From a virus: a stretch of 30,383 nt of DNA. This document shows positions 1 through 6,170 of the stretch, one piece after another. The first letter of the stretch is position 1, and each line of letters starts with the position of its first letter. The notes beneath the pieces are model-generated. The model searched no databases and was not told where the DNA came from. It saw only the letters and a list, made by a program, of their open reading frames with translations. A program made the position numbers and the translations under genes. The DNA lies in IMG/VR virus record IMGVR_UViG_3300045538_000557, positions 1 through 30,383 of that record; one strand, given 5' to 3'.

Positions 1-133
1 CATAGAGCAAAAACCAGACTGCATGGTCTGCCATGGAAGTGGCCATTCAGGAGATGTACGTGATTATCTCCAGCGAGAAGCCGATCAAGAATGGGACATG
101 AATCAAATGGATCCTTTGATGCGGTGGCACTAA
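1..133 (+). CDS. Zinc-ribbon-like small protein, 3' part (second copy of the 30164 gene)
   Basis: This is the 3' end of the gene that is complete at 30164-30358, repeated because the contig overlaps itself. Base 1 is the third base of a codon and the stop is TAA at 131-133. It keeps the second CxxC pair followed by HGSGH and a tail ending in WH. One of the two mismatches changes Ile to Met between these cysteines and the other is silent. In the circular genome this and the 30164 gene are one gene, lying directly upstream of the SSB gene. Confidence 0.85.
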   Translation, partial: IEQKPDCMVCHGSGHSGDVRDYLQREADQEWDMNQMDPLMRWH

Positions 134-158
134 AAATAGGAATTTTAAAATGATTAAA
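1..158. repeat. Terminal overlap copy (circular junction), left end
   Basis: These 158 bases match 30226-30383 at a constant offset of 30225, with two differences: G at 25 against T at 30250, and C at 31 against T at 30256. An overlap at contig ends usually marks a circular or circularly permuted molecule. The two mismatches suggest mixed population variants or read errors rather than an exact physical terminal repeat. Confidence 0.9.
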
Positions 159-536
159 TTATGTCTGACAGGCCATATCGGTAAAGATGCTGAGTTAAAG
201 CAAAGCCAAAACGGAAAAACTTACTGCAAGTTTAGTGTCGCAGTTACTGAGACGAAAAAGCAAGATAAGACCACATGGGTAAACTGCCTGCTTTTTGGTA
301 ATCTCGCTTCGGCACTTCATCAATATCTAGTCAAAGGAACCAAGGTGTACGTTGATGGCAAGCCGACTTTTTCAGCCTACATCGGCACAGACCAAACTCC
401 TCAGTCAGGCGTCTCTCTTGAAGTCAAAGAGATAGAGCTGATCGGTGAGCGCAAGAAGTCTGAGCAAGCTCACACTATGAGTGAATTCATGTCTGGACCC
501 TTAGGCTTTACTTCAAATGATGACATCCCTTTTTAA
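150..536 (+). CDS. ssb: Single-stranded DNA-binding protein
   Basis: This 128-residue protein has the layout of a bacterial or phage SSB. An N-terminal OB-fold (about residues 1-100) opens with MIKLCLTGHIGKDAEL and contains WVNCLLFGNLA and YVDGKP strands. A short linker follows, then the acidic tip DDIPF, which in this family docks partner proteins such as recombination and repair enzymes. It would coat single-stranded DNA during replication and Erf-mediated annealing. The ATG at 150 has an AGGA Shine-Dalgarno about 8 bases upstream. The gene follows the zinc-ribbon gene and precedes a 59-residue ORF; the unit ends at the terminator at 775-807. The first nine bases recur at the very end of the window. 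Confidence 0.95.
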   Translation: MIKLCLTGHIGKDAELKQSQNGKTYCKFSVAVTETKKQDKTTWVNCLLFGNLASALHQYLVKGTKVYVDGKPTFSAYIGTDQTPQSGVSLEVKEIELIGERKKSEQAHTMSEFMSGPLGFTSNDDIPF

Positions 537-568
537 GCTTGATAAATAGTCCATAAGGAGATCTCTCA

Positions 569-748
569 ATGGACTACGAAAAAAATGTGAAAGTAAAATC
601 AGTCAGTGAAAAACCAAACATGTCCCCAAGCCTTGGCGGATCTAGAAACTCTAAACTAGATAAGCAAGCACAAAACGTGAAAGCGAAAGATGCTAGCGTT
701 TATGTGAAGGCTGGTATACAAGATCAAGCTAAACAAGCGGGCGCGTAA
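569..748 (+). CDS. Small hydrophilic protein, unknown function
   Basis: This 59-residue ORF runs from ATG at 569 to TAA at 746-748. An excellent Shine-Dalgarno (AAGGAG) lies 8 bases before the start, which is the main reason to accept it. The product is highly charged and polar, lysine-rich, without hydrophobic segments or cysteines, and is probably disordered or a short helix (MDYEKNVKVK... ending KQAGA). It sits between SSB and a strong terminator, so it is the last gene of the SSB transcript. I do not recognise a family. An SSB-associated or DNA-binding accessory role is possible from position alone. Confidence 0.7.
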   Translation: MDYEKNVKVKSVSEKPNMSPSLGGSRNSKLDKQAQNVKAKDASVYVKAGIQDQAKQAGA

Positions 749-774
749 AAACATCCGCTATCAAACTCTAGAAA

Positions 775-807
775 GGAAGGGGTATTCAGTTACCTCTTCC
801 TTTTTTT
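775..807 (+). terminator. Rho-independent terminator after the SSB unit
   Basis: A 9-bp stem (GGAAGGGGT with ACCTCTTCC, one G.T pair) has an 8-base loop and is followed by seven T residues. It lies 26 bases after the 59-residue ORF and directly upstream of the promoter for the Erf gene, so it separates the two units. Confidence 0.9.
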
Positions 808-808
808 G

Positions 809-836
809 TTTAAAATGAGCCATTTTAAGCTATAAT
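809..836 (+). promoter_or_regulatory. Early promoter of the Erf gene (leaderless)
   Basis: TTTAAA at 809-814, within TTTGTTTAAA, is followed by a 16-bp spacer and a perfect TATAAT at 831-836. The ATG at 845 is only 8 bases after the -10 box, so transcription should start at or within two bases of the start codon. The same hexamer pattern is seen at 27547-27575 and 30129-30157. Confidence 0.65.
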
Positions 837-844
837 TGACGCAT

Positions 845-1504
845 ATGAAAAATCTAATTCAAGCTTTAGTAAAGGCCCAATCAGTTATTCAACCGGCAGA
901 AAAAAACGCAGTTAATCCCCATTTCAAATCTAGATATGCAGATCTTGATAGCATCATGAGGTCAATTCGTGAGCCTCTCGCATCCAATGGATTAGCTCTA
1001 ACTCAAGTCATTTCAATGGATGAACAAGAGAGAATGTACCTGACAACCACTCTTCATCACATCTCAGGTGAAGAGATGAACTGTAAAGTGTTGGTCATCT
1101 CTCAACGCAAAGACGCCCAGGGCTACGGTAGCGCACTGACTTACTTTAGAAGGTATTCAATTACCTCGCTACTTTGCCTTGTAGCCAGCGATGAGGCAAT
1201 AGAGGATGATGGAGAAGCCGCTCAAGGGCGGGAAGTTAAAACTAAACAACCCTCTGAAGTAAAAGCCCCCCCAATTGATTTAAAAAAATTAGAGCAACGA
1301 GATCTAAATATTGCCAAAAGATTAGACCGATTAAATTTCATGTCAAAAAAATGGACCAAAGAAGACTTAATGGGACTCTGCCAGTGTCAATTCGGAAAAG
1401 CGGGTAAGGACTTAAATTTTGAAGAAGTCGAGAAAGCATTTCAGATTGTAGAAAAACACGCTGATTTAAATTCTGCGATGATTGAGCTTGATCGTTCAAA
1501 ATAA
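845..1504 (+). CDS. erf: Erf-family single-strand annealing recombinase
   Basis: This protein of about 219 residues is of the ERF (essential recombination function) superfamily. The N-terminal 130 residues carry the family pattern: an amphipathic start (NLIQALVKAQ), NPHFKSRYADLDSI, then the hallmark GYGSALTYFRRYSITSLLCL and the acidic DEAIEDDGEAA. The C-terminal third is a charged, helical tail. Family members form rings on single-stranded DNA and anneal complementary strands during phage recombination, end repair and genome circularisation, working with SSB, encoded just upstream. I chose ATG 845 over the in-frame TTG at 836. No Shine-Dalgarno is visible; the promoter lies directly before the ATG, which implies a leaderless message. 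Confidence 0.93.
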   Translation: MKNLIQALVKAQSVIQPAEKNAVNPHFKSRYADLDSIMRSIREPLASNGLALTQVISMDEQERMYLTTTLHHISGEEMNCKVLVISQRKDAQGYGSALTYFRRYSITSLLCLVASDEAIEDDGEAAQGREVKTKQPSEVKAPPIDLKKLEQRDLNIAKRLDRLNFMSKKWTKEDLMGLCQCQFGKAGKDLNFEEVEKAFQIVEKHADLNSAMIELDRSK

Positions 1505-1521
1505 TAGTGTACAAGGTCATT

Positions 1522-1539
1522 GACGTTTCAAATAACGTC
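1522..1539. repeat. Small hairpin after the Erf gene
   Basis: GACGTT and AACGTC pair perfectly around a 6-base loop 17 bases after the Erf stop codon. No T tract follows, so it is not a standard terminator. It may stabilise the 3' end of the transcript. Confidence 0.4.
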
Positions 1540-1569
1540 GGTAAGTAAGCAATCAATCATATTCTCACA

Positions 1570-1621
1570 CCGGAACTTGTTTTATAAAAAAAATCCAAAC
1601 CATAGTTAAGACAAGTTCCGG
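1570..1621. repeat. 11-bp perfect inverted repeat with 30-base spacer
   Basis: CCGGAACTTGT (1570-1580) is mirrored exactly by ACAAGTTCCGG (1611-1621) around a 30-base A-rich spacer containing eight A in a row. No T tract follows on either strand. It occupies the gene-free stretch 1505-1672. It could be a protein-binding site, a replication-related element or an mRNA structure ahead of the small ORF at 1673. Confidence 0.6.
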
Positions 1622-1672
1622 CTTCCAAAACTTCTTGAACTCTCACCATATTGATGTATTTTTTGTGGCATT

Positions 1673-1819
1673 ATGCCGCTAAAAAAAGGATCATCTCAAA
1701 AAACTATCTCAAAAAACATCAGCCAGCTCTCCAAGGAGGGTTATCCTCAAAAACAAGCAATAGCGATTGCGCTGAGTAAAGCTGGCAAGTCTTATGCTCA
1801 AAAGAAAAAGAAAGCTTAA
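1673..1819 (+). CDS. Small basic protein with KQAIAIAL motif
   Basis: This 48-residue ORF starts [19 protein letters not shown] and continues with the pattern [15 protein letters not shown], ending in a lysine run. Short proteins with this KKG-S--TIS-NI...G--QKQA-AIAL arrangement are common in phage and prophage genomes, are usually called hypothetical, and are probably small helical nucleic-acid or protein binders. There is no Shine-Dalgarno of note before the ATG. The last 26 bases overlap the next ORF in another frame. Family recognition is from pattern memory only; the function is unknown. Confidence 0.7.
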   Translation: MPLKKGSSQKTISKNISQLSKEGYPQKQAIAIALSKAGKSYAQKKKKA

Positions 1820-1985
1820 AGTCTTCTGCGGAATTTGTAAAAAGAGCAAGTTTAACGACTATGGACTATGCATAATATGTGCGTGCGGAAAAATCACGAC
1901 TTGGCAATATTTAGATCTCGTTGCTCTTGCCGAATGGTCTAACGAGCAGTGGGAAAAAGAAAAAAAGAGAAGTTCTAAAAAATAA
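1794..1985 (+). CDS. Small zinc-finger-like protein
   Basis: This 63-residue protein has a basic N-terminus and two cysteine pairs, C12-x2-C15 and C26-x2-C29, plus C31, spaced as a zinc ribbon or knuckle. A helical charged tail ends KKRSSKK. It probably binds zinc and possibly nucleic acid. The ATG overlaps the preceding 48-residue ORF by 26 bases, so translational coupling is likely; an alternative downstream start would lose the basic leader but keep the cysteines. It is the last rightward gene before a convergent hairpin. No family is recognised. Confidence 0.6.
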   Translation: MLKRKRKLKVFCGICKKSKFNDYGLCIICACGKITTWQYLDLVALAEWSNEQWEKEKKRSSKK

Positions 1986-2030
1986 AACTTCTCTCTCATG
2001 CATCCTTTTGCTTTTCTTGATATTTAATCC

Positions 2031-2054
2031 CACACGTGACTTCTATAACGTGTG
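2031..2054. terminator. Hairpin between convergent genes
   Basis: CACACGT and ACGTGTG form a 7-bp perfect stem with a 10-base loop, between the ends of the rightward zinc-finger ORF and the leftward nuclease gene. No proper T tract follows on either strand, so termination is inferred only from position. Confidence 0.35.
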
Positions 2055-2062
2055 AGAAATGA

Positions 2063-2440
2063 TTATTTACACGAATTATCAATCTTTGACAAGAGATCTA
2101 AAGCATCACTGACAGATCTCACACACCCAGTGATTGCGCCTAAAAGTTCCATATCGAAAAGGAAGTTTTTTTGCTCATCTGTTAACTTTCCTGTTTTTGA
2201 CTTCACTTCTAAACAAAGCATCTTGCCTCGATAGATTCCCAAAATATCAGAGACACCCCTAATTTGATATTTAGTGAGTTTACGAAACACTTTTTTTTGA
2301 GGATCAAATATTCCTGCACTCTGATTTTTCCAAACTTTGCAATGAGGCAAAATATTTAAAGTATCAATGATAGAGTTCTCTATCTCTTTTTCACTCGGAT
2401 GTTTCAATTTAGACTTAAGGCTTCGACGTACAACCGGCAT
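2063..2440 (-). CDS. VRR-NUC-type nuclease
   Basis: This 125-residue protein looks like a stand-alone VRR-NUC domain (PD-(D/E)XK superfamily). Visible elements are an N-terminal acidic helix (SEKEIENSIIDTL), a basic strand (KVWKNQSAG), then RGVSDILGI with D65, CLEVK with E78 and K80, and TDEQ with Q90, matching the D...ExK...Q active-site order. Members are often proposed to cut branched DNA such as recombination or replication intermediates, so a role with Erf and SSB is plausible. It lies on the opposite strand to those genes and outside the late operon. The start overlaps the upstream membrane-protein ORF by 26 bases, which suggests coupling. Confidence 0.85.
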   Translation of the reverse strand: MPVVRRSLKSKLKHPSEKEIENSIIDTLNILPHCKVWKNQSAGIFDPQKKVFRKLTKYQIRGVSDILGIYRGKMLCLEVKSKTGKLTDEQKNFLFDMELLGAITGCVRSVSDALDLLSKIDNSCK

Positions 2441-2600
2441 AATCTTCTCCCATAAACTCTAGAGAATGCTCAATACGCTCAAGCTGTATTAAGATGTTAG
2501 TATGATCTTCATTAATTTTAAAAAAACCTGCGACTATAACAATCATGAGTAATGCTAAGATGAAATAATTCGCTAATCTTTCGAATGCTTCAATATTCAT
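2415..2600 (-). CDS. Small single-span membrane protein
   Basis: This protein of about 61 residues has one strong hydrophobic segment (YFILALLMIVIVAGFF) followed by a charged helix ending near EDYAGC. I prefer the ATG at 2600 (MNIEAF); an in-frame ATG at 2615 adds five residues. Neither has a Shine-Dalgarno, and a TATACG box ends six bases before ATG 2600, hinting at a leaderless start. It is co-directional and overlapping with the VRR-NUC gene. The function is unknown; superinfection exclusion or an accessory lysis role is possible for such proteins but unsupported. Confidence 0.6.
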   Translation of the reverse strand: MNIEAFERLANYFILALLMIVIVAGFFKINEDHTNILIQLERIEHSLEFMGEDYAGCTSKP

Positions 2601-2706
2601 GAAAATCGTATACATGTATAGCGCTTAGATTTCATTAGTTTTTATTTGAACCCATCAGTTTAGGTTTTTACTTGCTAAAGATCAAATTGAAGCTTAAATC
2701 TCATTT

Positions 2707-2868
2707 ATGAAGAAACTTAAGATGACTATTTCAGAAGCTGCGCGAGTTTTGGGTAAACTTGGGGGGGCGGTTAAGTCTGCTCGGAAAGCTAAGTCCTCAG
2801 CTATAAATGGCAAACTTGGAGGAAGACCTAAAAAGAAAAAGCCCGAGAACGAAAATTCTCAGGCTTAG
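2707..2868 (+). CDS. Small basic GGRPKKK protein
   Basis: This 53-residue ORF begins MKKLKMTISEAARVLGKLGG and carries two related pieces, GKLGGAVKSARKAK and NGKLGGRPKKKK. The GGRPKKK stretch resembles an AT-hook-like DNA minor-groove motif. Short proteins of this make-up (GKLGG...KA...NG--GGRPKK) recur in phage and bacterial genomes and are uncharacterised. It lies alone on the plus strand between leftward genes, and its last codons form the 5' arm of a strong bidirectional terminator. There is no clear Shine-Dalgarno (weak GAAG). Acceptance rests on the typical sequence pattern. Confidence 0.65.
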   Translation: MKKLKMTISEAARVLGKLGGAVKSARKAKSSAINGKLGGRPKKKKPENENSQA

Positions 2869-2875
2869 CGTTTTT
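2839..2875. terminator. Bidirectional rho-independent terminator ending the late operon
   Basis: AAGCCCGAGAA pairs with TTCTCAGGCTT (11 positions, one C-A mismatch) around a 6-base loop. On the minus strand it is followed by TTTTTCTTTTT and closes the late operon 30 bases after the lipoprotein stop. On the plus strand a five-T run follows at 2871-2875, serving the small basic ORF. Confidence 0.85.
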
Positions 2876-2904
2876 ACATCAGGTTATAAAGCTTCAATAC
2901 TTCA

Positions 2905-3156
2905 TTATTTAGAGCATTTCAAGTGTGCTTGATTTAAAAGTTTTTGAGTATCGTCAGGACTCATGCAAACATAGTTATTAGCTTTTTCTAATGGCAATGT
3001 TTCTTCTTTTCCATCTGGATGCACACATTCTAAAGATGAGTTTTCACTATCTAAAATGCAAACAGTCACACTCACTTTAGAGCATGCATTAAAGCTTATT
3101 AATACGCTTAGCCACAGCGCGAGCTGCAGCGCGCTTCTCTTCTTTAGTCTTAGCAT
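2905..3156 (-). CDS. Outer-membrane lipoprotein, spanin-like (Rz1 role)
   Basis: This 83-residue protein starts with a basic MLRLKKR, a hydrophobic stretch and a lipobox-like FNAC with the lipidated cysteine at C25, followed by about 58 periplasmic residues containing four more cysteines. Its start lies 68 bases inside the preceding small membrane-protein gene in another frame, the classic nested arrangement of Rz1 in Rz. By that logic it is the outer-membrane spanin that, with the inner partner, fuses the membranes at the end of lysis in a Gram-negative host. It is the last gene of the late operon. Function comes from architecture and context; there is no sequence-level match I can name. Confidence 0.65.
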   Translation of the reverse strand: MLRLKKRSALQLALWLSVLISFNACSKVSVTVCILDSENSSLECVHPDGKEETLPLEKANNYVCMSPDDTQKLLNQAHLKCSK

Positions 3157-3301
3157 TTTTCACCTGTTCAATTGCTTCTTGATTATCGGCAACAAGCTGT
3201 TCAGGGTCTTTTCGCTGTACAGTTTTGCTTAACTTAAACAACTGCTTGATCGCAGAGATTAAGCTTAATAAAAGTTCTGGTAATACTTTCAACCAAGTCA
3301 T
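3089..3301 (-). CDS. Small membrane-anchored protein, inner-spanin-like (Rz role)
   Basis: This 70-residue protein has an N-terminal hydrophobic segment (about residues 3-24, VLPELLLSLISAIKQLF), then a strongly charged helical domain rich in K, E, Q and A that should form a coiled coil. That is the plan of an inner-membrane spanin, though shorter than most. The ATG overlaps the holin-like stop as ATGA, and the lipoprotein gene begins within it in another frame. The nested pair after endolysin and holin is the main evidence. It could also be a second holin-type protein. Confidence 0.6.
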   Translation of the reverse strand: MTWLKVLPELLLSLISAIKQLFKLSKTVQRKDPEQLVADNQEAIEQVKNAKTKEEKRAAARAVAKRINKL

Positions 3302-3447
3302 TTCTGTTCTTTCAAAGTTTTTAGTACTTTAATGACAAGATCTAAAATGCCATTACTTTTTAGATTAGGATTTAAAGCTAGACTCTCTGAGATTGCTAAT
3401 AAAACTGCTAGGATTACTGGTAGATGTACACTGATTTTTTCTAACAT
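3298..3447 (-). CDS. Small holin-like membrane protein
   Basis: This 49-residue ORF runs from ATG (complement of 3445-3447) to TGA (3298-3300). It has a short N-terminus (MLEKISV), one hydrophobic segment (about residues 8-26, LPVILAVLLAISESLAL) and a basic C-terminal helix ending KEQK. Size, single span, charged tail and position directly after the endolysin fit a small holin that would release or activate the endolysin. It overlaps the next gene by 4 bases (ATGA) and follows the endolysin stop by 33 bases. No family is recognised; the call rests on context. Confidence 0.65.
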   Translation of the reverse strand: MLEKISVHLPVILAVLLAISESLALNPNLKSNGILDLVIKVLKTLKEQK

Positions 3448-3480
3448 ATTCTAACCCCCGATCGTTAAATTACATCGTTA

Positions 3481-3909
3481 TTAAATAGAAAGGAAGAGTT
3501 GTTTTTCTGCTTCCCTTCTTTTTTCTAAACCAGGCAAAACTTTTCCCTTTGAGAATACCCATCGTTGAAACTGCTCAGCTGCTTGTGCTCGTTCATTCTT
3601 GTTCAAATGCTTTAAAAGAGTAGATGAAGCAAAATTGCCTAGTCCAATGTTGAAGACTAAGCACACTAACGCTGACCATTGATTGTCAGTCACTTGATTT
3701 AAAATCAGTGACTTCATTCCTCTCTCACACATCTCAATGTCTTCTTTTAAAAACTGTTCAGCTTCTGCCTCAGTGATATTTCTACCCAGCTTTCCAGCTT
3801 TTACAGATCCATATCCAACAGTAGGGATTCCCGCTGGGCAGAGATAAGGCTCTAATTTCAAACCCTCATACTTCTTAATGATCGCAATTCCTTTTTCATT
3901 GCACCTCAT
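3481..3909 (-). CDS. Endolysin, GH24 (T4-type) lysozyme
   Basis: This 142-residue muramidase would cleave the MurNAc-GlcNAc glycan bond of peptidoglycan at the end of infection. The N-terminus holds the glycoside hydrolase 24 catalytic pattern E-x8-(D/C)-x5-T: E15 in YEGLKLEPYL, C24 replacing the usual Asp, and T30 in IPTVGYGS. Later landmarks are LVFNIGLGNF and the C-terminal GLEKRREAE typical of the family. No signal peptide is visible, so export needs a holin. The start overlaps the preceding ejection-protein stop as ATGA, and the holin-like gene follows. The Cys variant is known in other phage lysozymes and is not expected to inactivate it. Confidence 0.93.
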   Translation of the reverse strand: MRCNEKGIAIIKKYEGLKLEPYLCPAGIPTVGYGSVKAGKLGRNITEAEAEQFLKEDIEMCERGMKSLILNQVTDNQWSALVCLVFNIGLGNFASSTLLKHLNKNERAQAAEQFQRWVFSKGKVLPGLEKRREAEKQLFLSI

Positions 3910-6170
3910 TTTTTAATCCGATCTAAAACCTTTAGCATATCTGGGCGATCTTCTTTTAAAAATTCAGATTTACTTGTGGCTGGGACAATAGGCTTTGATT
4001 GAGGTTGATCTCCTACCATGTATTTTTTCAAAATTACTGTATCGACTTGTCCATTTTTTTGAAGATCTGTCAGTGCTCTTGCTTTCGTAACTGAATCCAA
4101 TTTGGAATTTTTTAAATCATCTAAAACTTGAGGAATTGCCTGAATTTCTACTCTAGTTTTTAGAGGCTCATCTTTCTCCATCCCGACAACATTTGCGCGA
4201 ATAAACCCATCAACTAAGTTCTGCCTCGTTTTAGCGTCAATATCTCCCAATGCTTGATTCAATTTTTGAACTGAAGGCATTCCTTGAATAGAAAGAACTC
4301 CGTCTAATATTTTTTTAGTCGTTGGAGCCCCAAATGTTTTCACTAAATATCCAACACCGGCTCCAACCATTGCCCCACCCGTACCACCTAAGGCAGTTCC
4401 AGCAAGAGCACCCCCAGCGGTAGCCCCCCCGAGCATCTCTTTCCAAAAATTAACATCTCGGGAACCATTCATGGTCAATTTTTCAAAATCAGCTGACATG
4501 GCCGCATCATCTGCAAGCTTTACTAAATCATCATCAGCAAGTTGTGAAAGAAGCCCTAAAGTTCTTCGGCCTTCAATGCTTCTTCCGCCCATCACCCCTT
4601 TTAAAAAAGCTTGAGTAGTTTTTGGATCTAGTCGTTCAACTGGCATAGTGCGCTTAATTGCATTAATGCCTTTTGAGATACTTACTCCTGTTGCTTTTTC
4701 AAGGTTAAGAGCCAAAGCATTAACAGATGGATTTTTTCCTACCGCTAGAGTTTGAATTGCACTTAACGCGCCTTTTTCTGTGCCAAACATATTTGAAGCA
4801 GTTTCAAGAAGCCTAGCATCCTGCGCTACTTTATCCATCTTTTTTGCATACTCAGGAGACAGTTTTCTTAGCTCTGAATTCAAACCGCTTCGAATCGTTT
4901 TTAATGCATTGTCTAATCTGCTACTAAAAGTTCCTTCTGCTTGAGAAAACTCGGTAATCTCATCTAATCCTTGAATCACTTGCTTCGCAGTAGGTAAATC
5001 AAAGTTTTCTCCAATTTGATCTTTTAAACTAGAGATTCTGTCTCGTAAATCAGTCAGTTTGTTAGCAACATTTTCTCGTAAAGGATTGATTAAAATATCG
5101 CCCGTTTTTTGCCGCTGTGCTGCAATCTGCTTGTCAATACTAGATAAAATGTCATCTGCTTTAATGACTTTTTCAGCACCTTTTTTTGCTGTCTCAATAC
5201 CCGCTTTTTCAAGGATATCGTACGACTCTTGAGATCCCTTAATCACTTTATCTTTAAGAGCTTTGACGGCGACAAGTACGTCATCAGCCGCTTGTTTTCT
5301 TTGCTCTACTAACGCAGCTTGTACCTTATTGACCGCTTCATCGACTTTATCTTTTAAAGCCTCGGTAGTCATTGGCAACAAAGGTTTTTCACGTTTTAAA
5401 TACGCTTTAATCGTTTTCTCAGGTACCCCACCAAAGGCAGATAATGCTTTGGCTCCTCCAGCTTTTAAGCCTTTTCCAACCAGCGGTAATGCTTCTAGTC
5501 CCGCTGTGATTGCTGCCGTCGTAGTTGCGACCTCTTCAGGTTTTAAAGCCGCTTCAGGTGCCATAAACCCAGTAGGAATCTCAGCGGCTTTTTTTAATTC
5601 ACTACCTAAAACTGCTTGAGCAGTAGATTCGGCAACTTTTTCACCTGCTTTGGTCAGTGCTTCAGGTAAAAGTTTTTGAATAGGTAAAGCCTCTGCAATA
5701 GGAGCAACTAATCTTTCAGCACCAGCGACTATTCCTTTTCCAGCAAGAGAAACGCCTTTTCCAATTCTACCTACCGGAGAAATTAAAGCCCCAGCAATTT
5801 CAGCTCCTGTAGCTACTTGAGGGAGCTCAGCTTCTAGTCCTTTTCGTCTTGCAACATCTTTAGCAAATTCTTTTTGAAGCCGTGTGGTATCAATACTCTT
5901 AGAGAAGAAATCTTTTAGACTCTCAGCATCAAACCCAGCATCGATCAAGTTACCAATCGTCGCGTTGACTCCTGAAAGGATAGGCTCAGAAACTCCAAAG
6001 GTTGCTCCTTCTAAAGCAGAGCGTGCCGCTGTTTCAAGTTTCTCAGCTCCAATTGGTCCAGGTGCAACAGGTTCATCCAAGACTTGAAAACTTTTAGATG
6101 GGTCAAAGGGTGGCTTTTTTTCTTCTACCACCTCAAACGGCTTCTTAGGGTCAAATGCTGGTTTAGCCAT
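3906..6170 (-). CDS. Large internal virion (DNA-ejection) protein
   Basis: This 754-residue, mostly helical, alanine- and lysine-rich protein has no enzymatic motif I can see. The N-terminus carries two copies of a short motif, FDPKKPFEVV and FDPSKSFQVL, about 16 residues apart. The middle is long helices with coiled-coil character. Near residues 570-610 a glycine-zipper-like stretch (GGATAGGALAGTALGGTGG) could enter membranes. This size and composition, as the last of three consecutive such genes before lysis, fit the large ejection protein of P22-type podoviruses (gp16/gp20 position), which leaves the capsid to form a conduit for DNA. It shares one base with the preceding gene (TAATG) and four with the endolysin. 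Confidence 0.7.
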   Translation of the reverse strand: MAKPAFDPKKPFEVVEEKKPPFDPSKSFQVLDEPVAPGPIGAEKLETAARSALEGATFGVSEPILSGVNATIGNLIDAGFDAESLKDFFSKSIDTTRLQKEFAKDVARRKGLEAELPQVATGAEIAGALISPVGRIGKGVSLAGKGIVAGAERLVAPIAEALPIQKLLPEALTKAGEKVAESTAQAVLGSELKKAAEIPTGFMAPEAALKPEEVATTTAAITAGLEALPLVGKGLKAGGAKALSAFGGVPEKTIKAYLKREKPLLPMTTEALKDKVDEAVNKVQAALVEQRKQAADDVLVAVKALKDKVIKGSQESYDILEKAGIETAKKGAEKVIKADDILSSIDKQIAAQRQKTGDILINPLRENVANKLTDLRDRISSLKDQIGENFDLPTAKQVIQGLDEITEFSQAEGTFSSRLDNALKTIRSGLNSELRKLSPEYAKKMDKVAQDARLLETASNMFGTEKGALSAIQTLAVGKNPSVNALALNLEKATGVSISKGINAIKRTMPVERLDPKTTQAFLKGVMGGRSIEGRRTLGLLSQLADDDLVKLADDAAMSADFEKLTMNGSRDVNFWKEMLGGATAGGALAGTALGGTGGAMVGAGVGYLVKTFGAPTTKKILDGVLSIQGMPSVQKLNQALGDIDAKTRQNLVDGFIRANVVGMEKDEPLKTRVEIQAIPQVLDDLKNSKLDSVTKARALTDLQKNGQVDTVILKKYMVGDQPQSKPIVPATSKSEFLKEDRPDMLKVLDRIKK

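Noticed and set aside
5263-5619. Plus-strand ORFs inside the ejection, fibre and capsid genes
   Set aside because: They lie opposite long, well-supported leftward genes, lack ribosome sites and have the composition of antisense frames.
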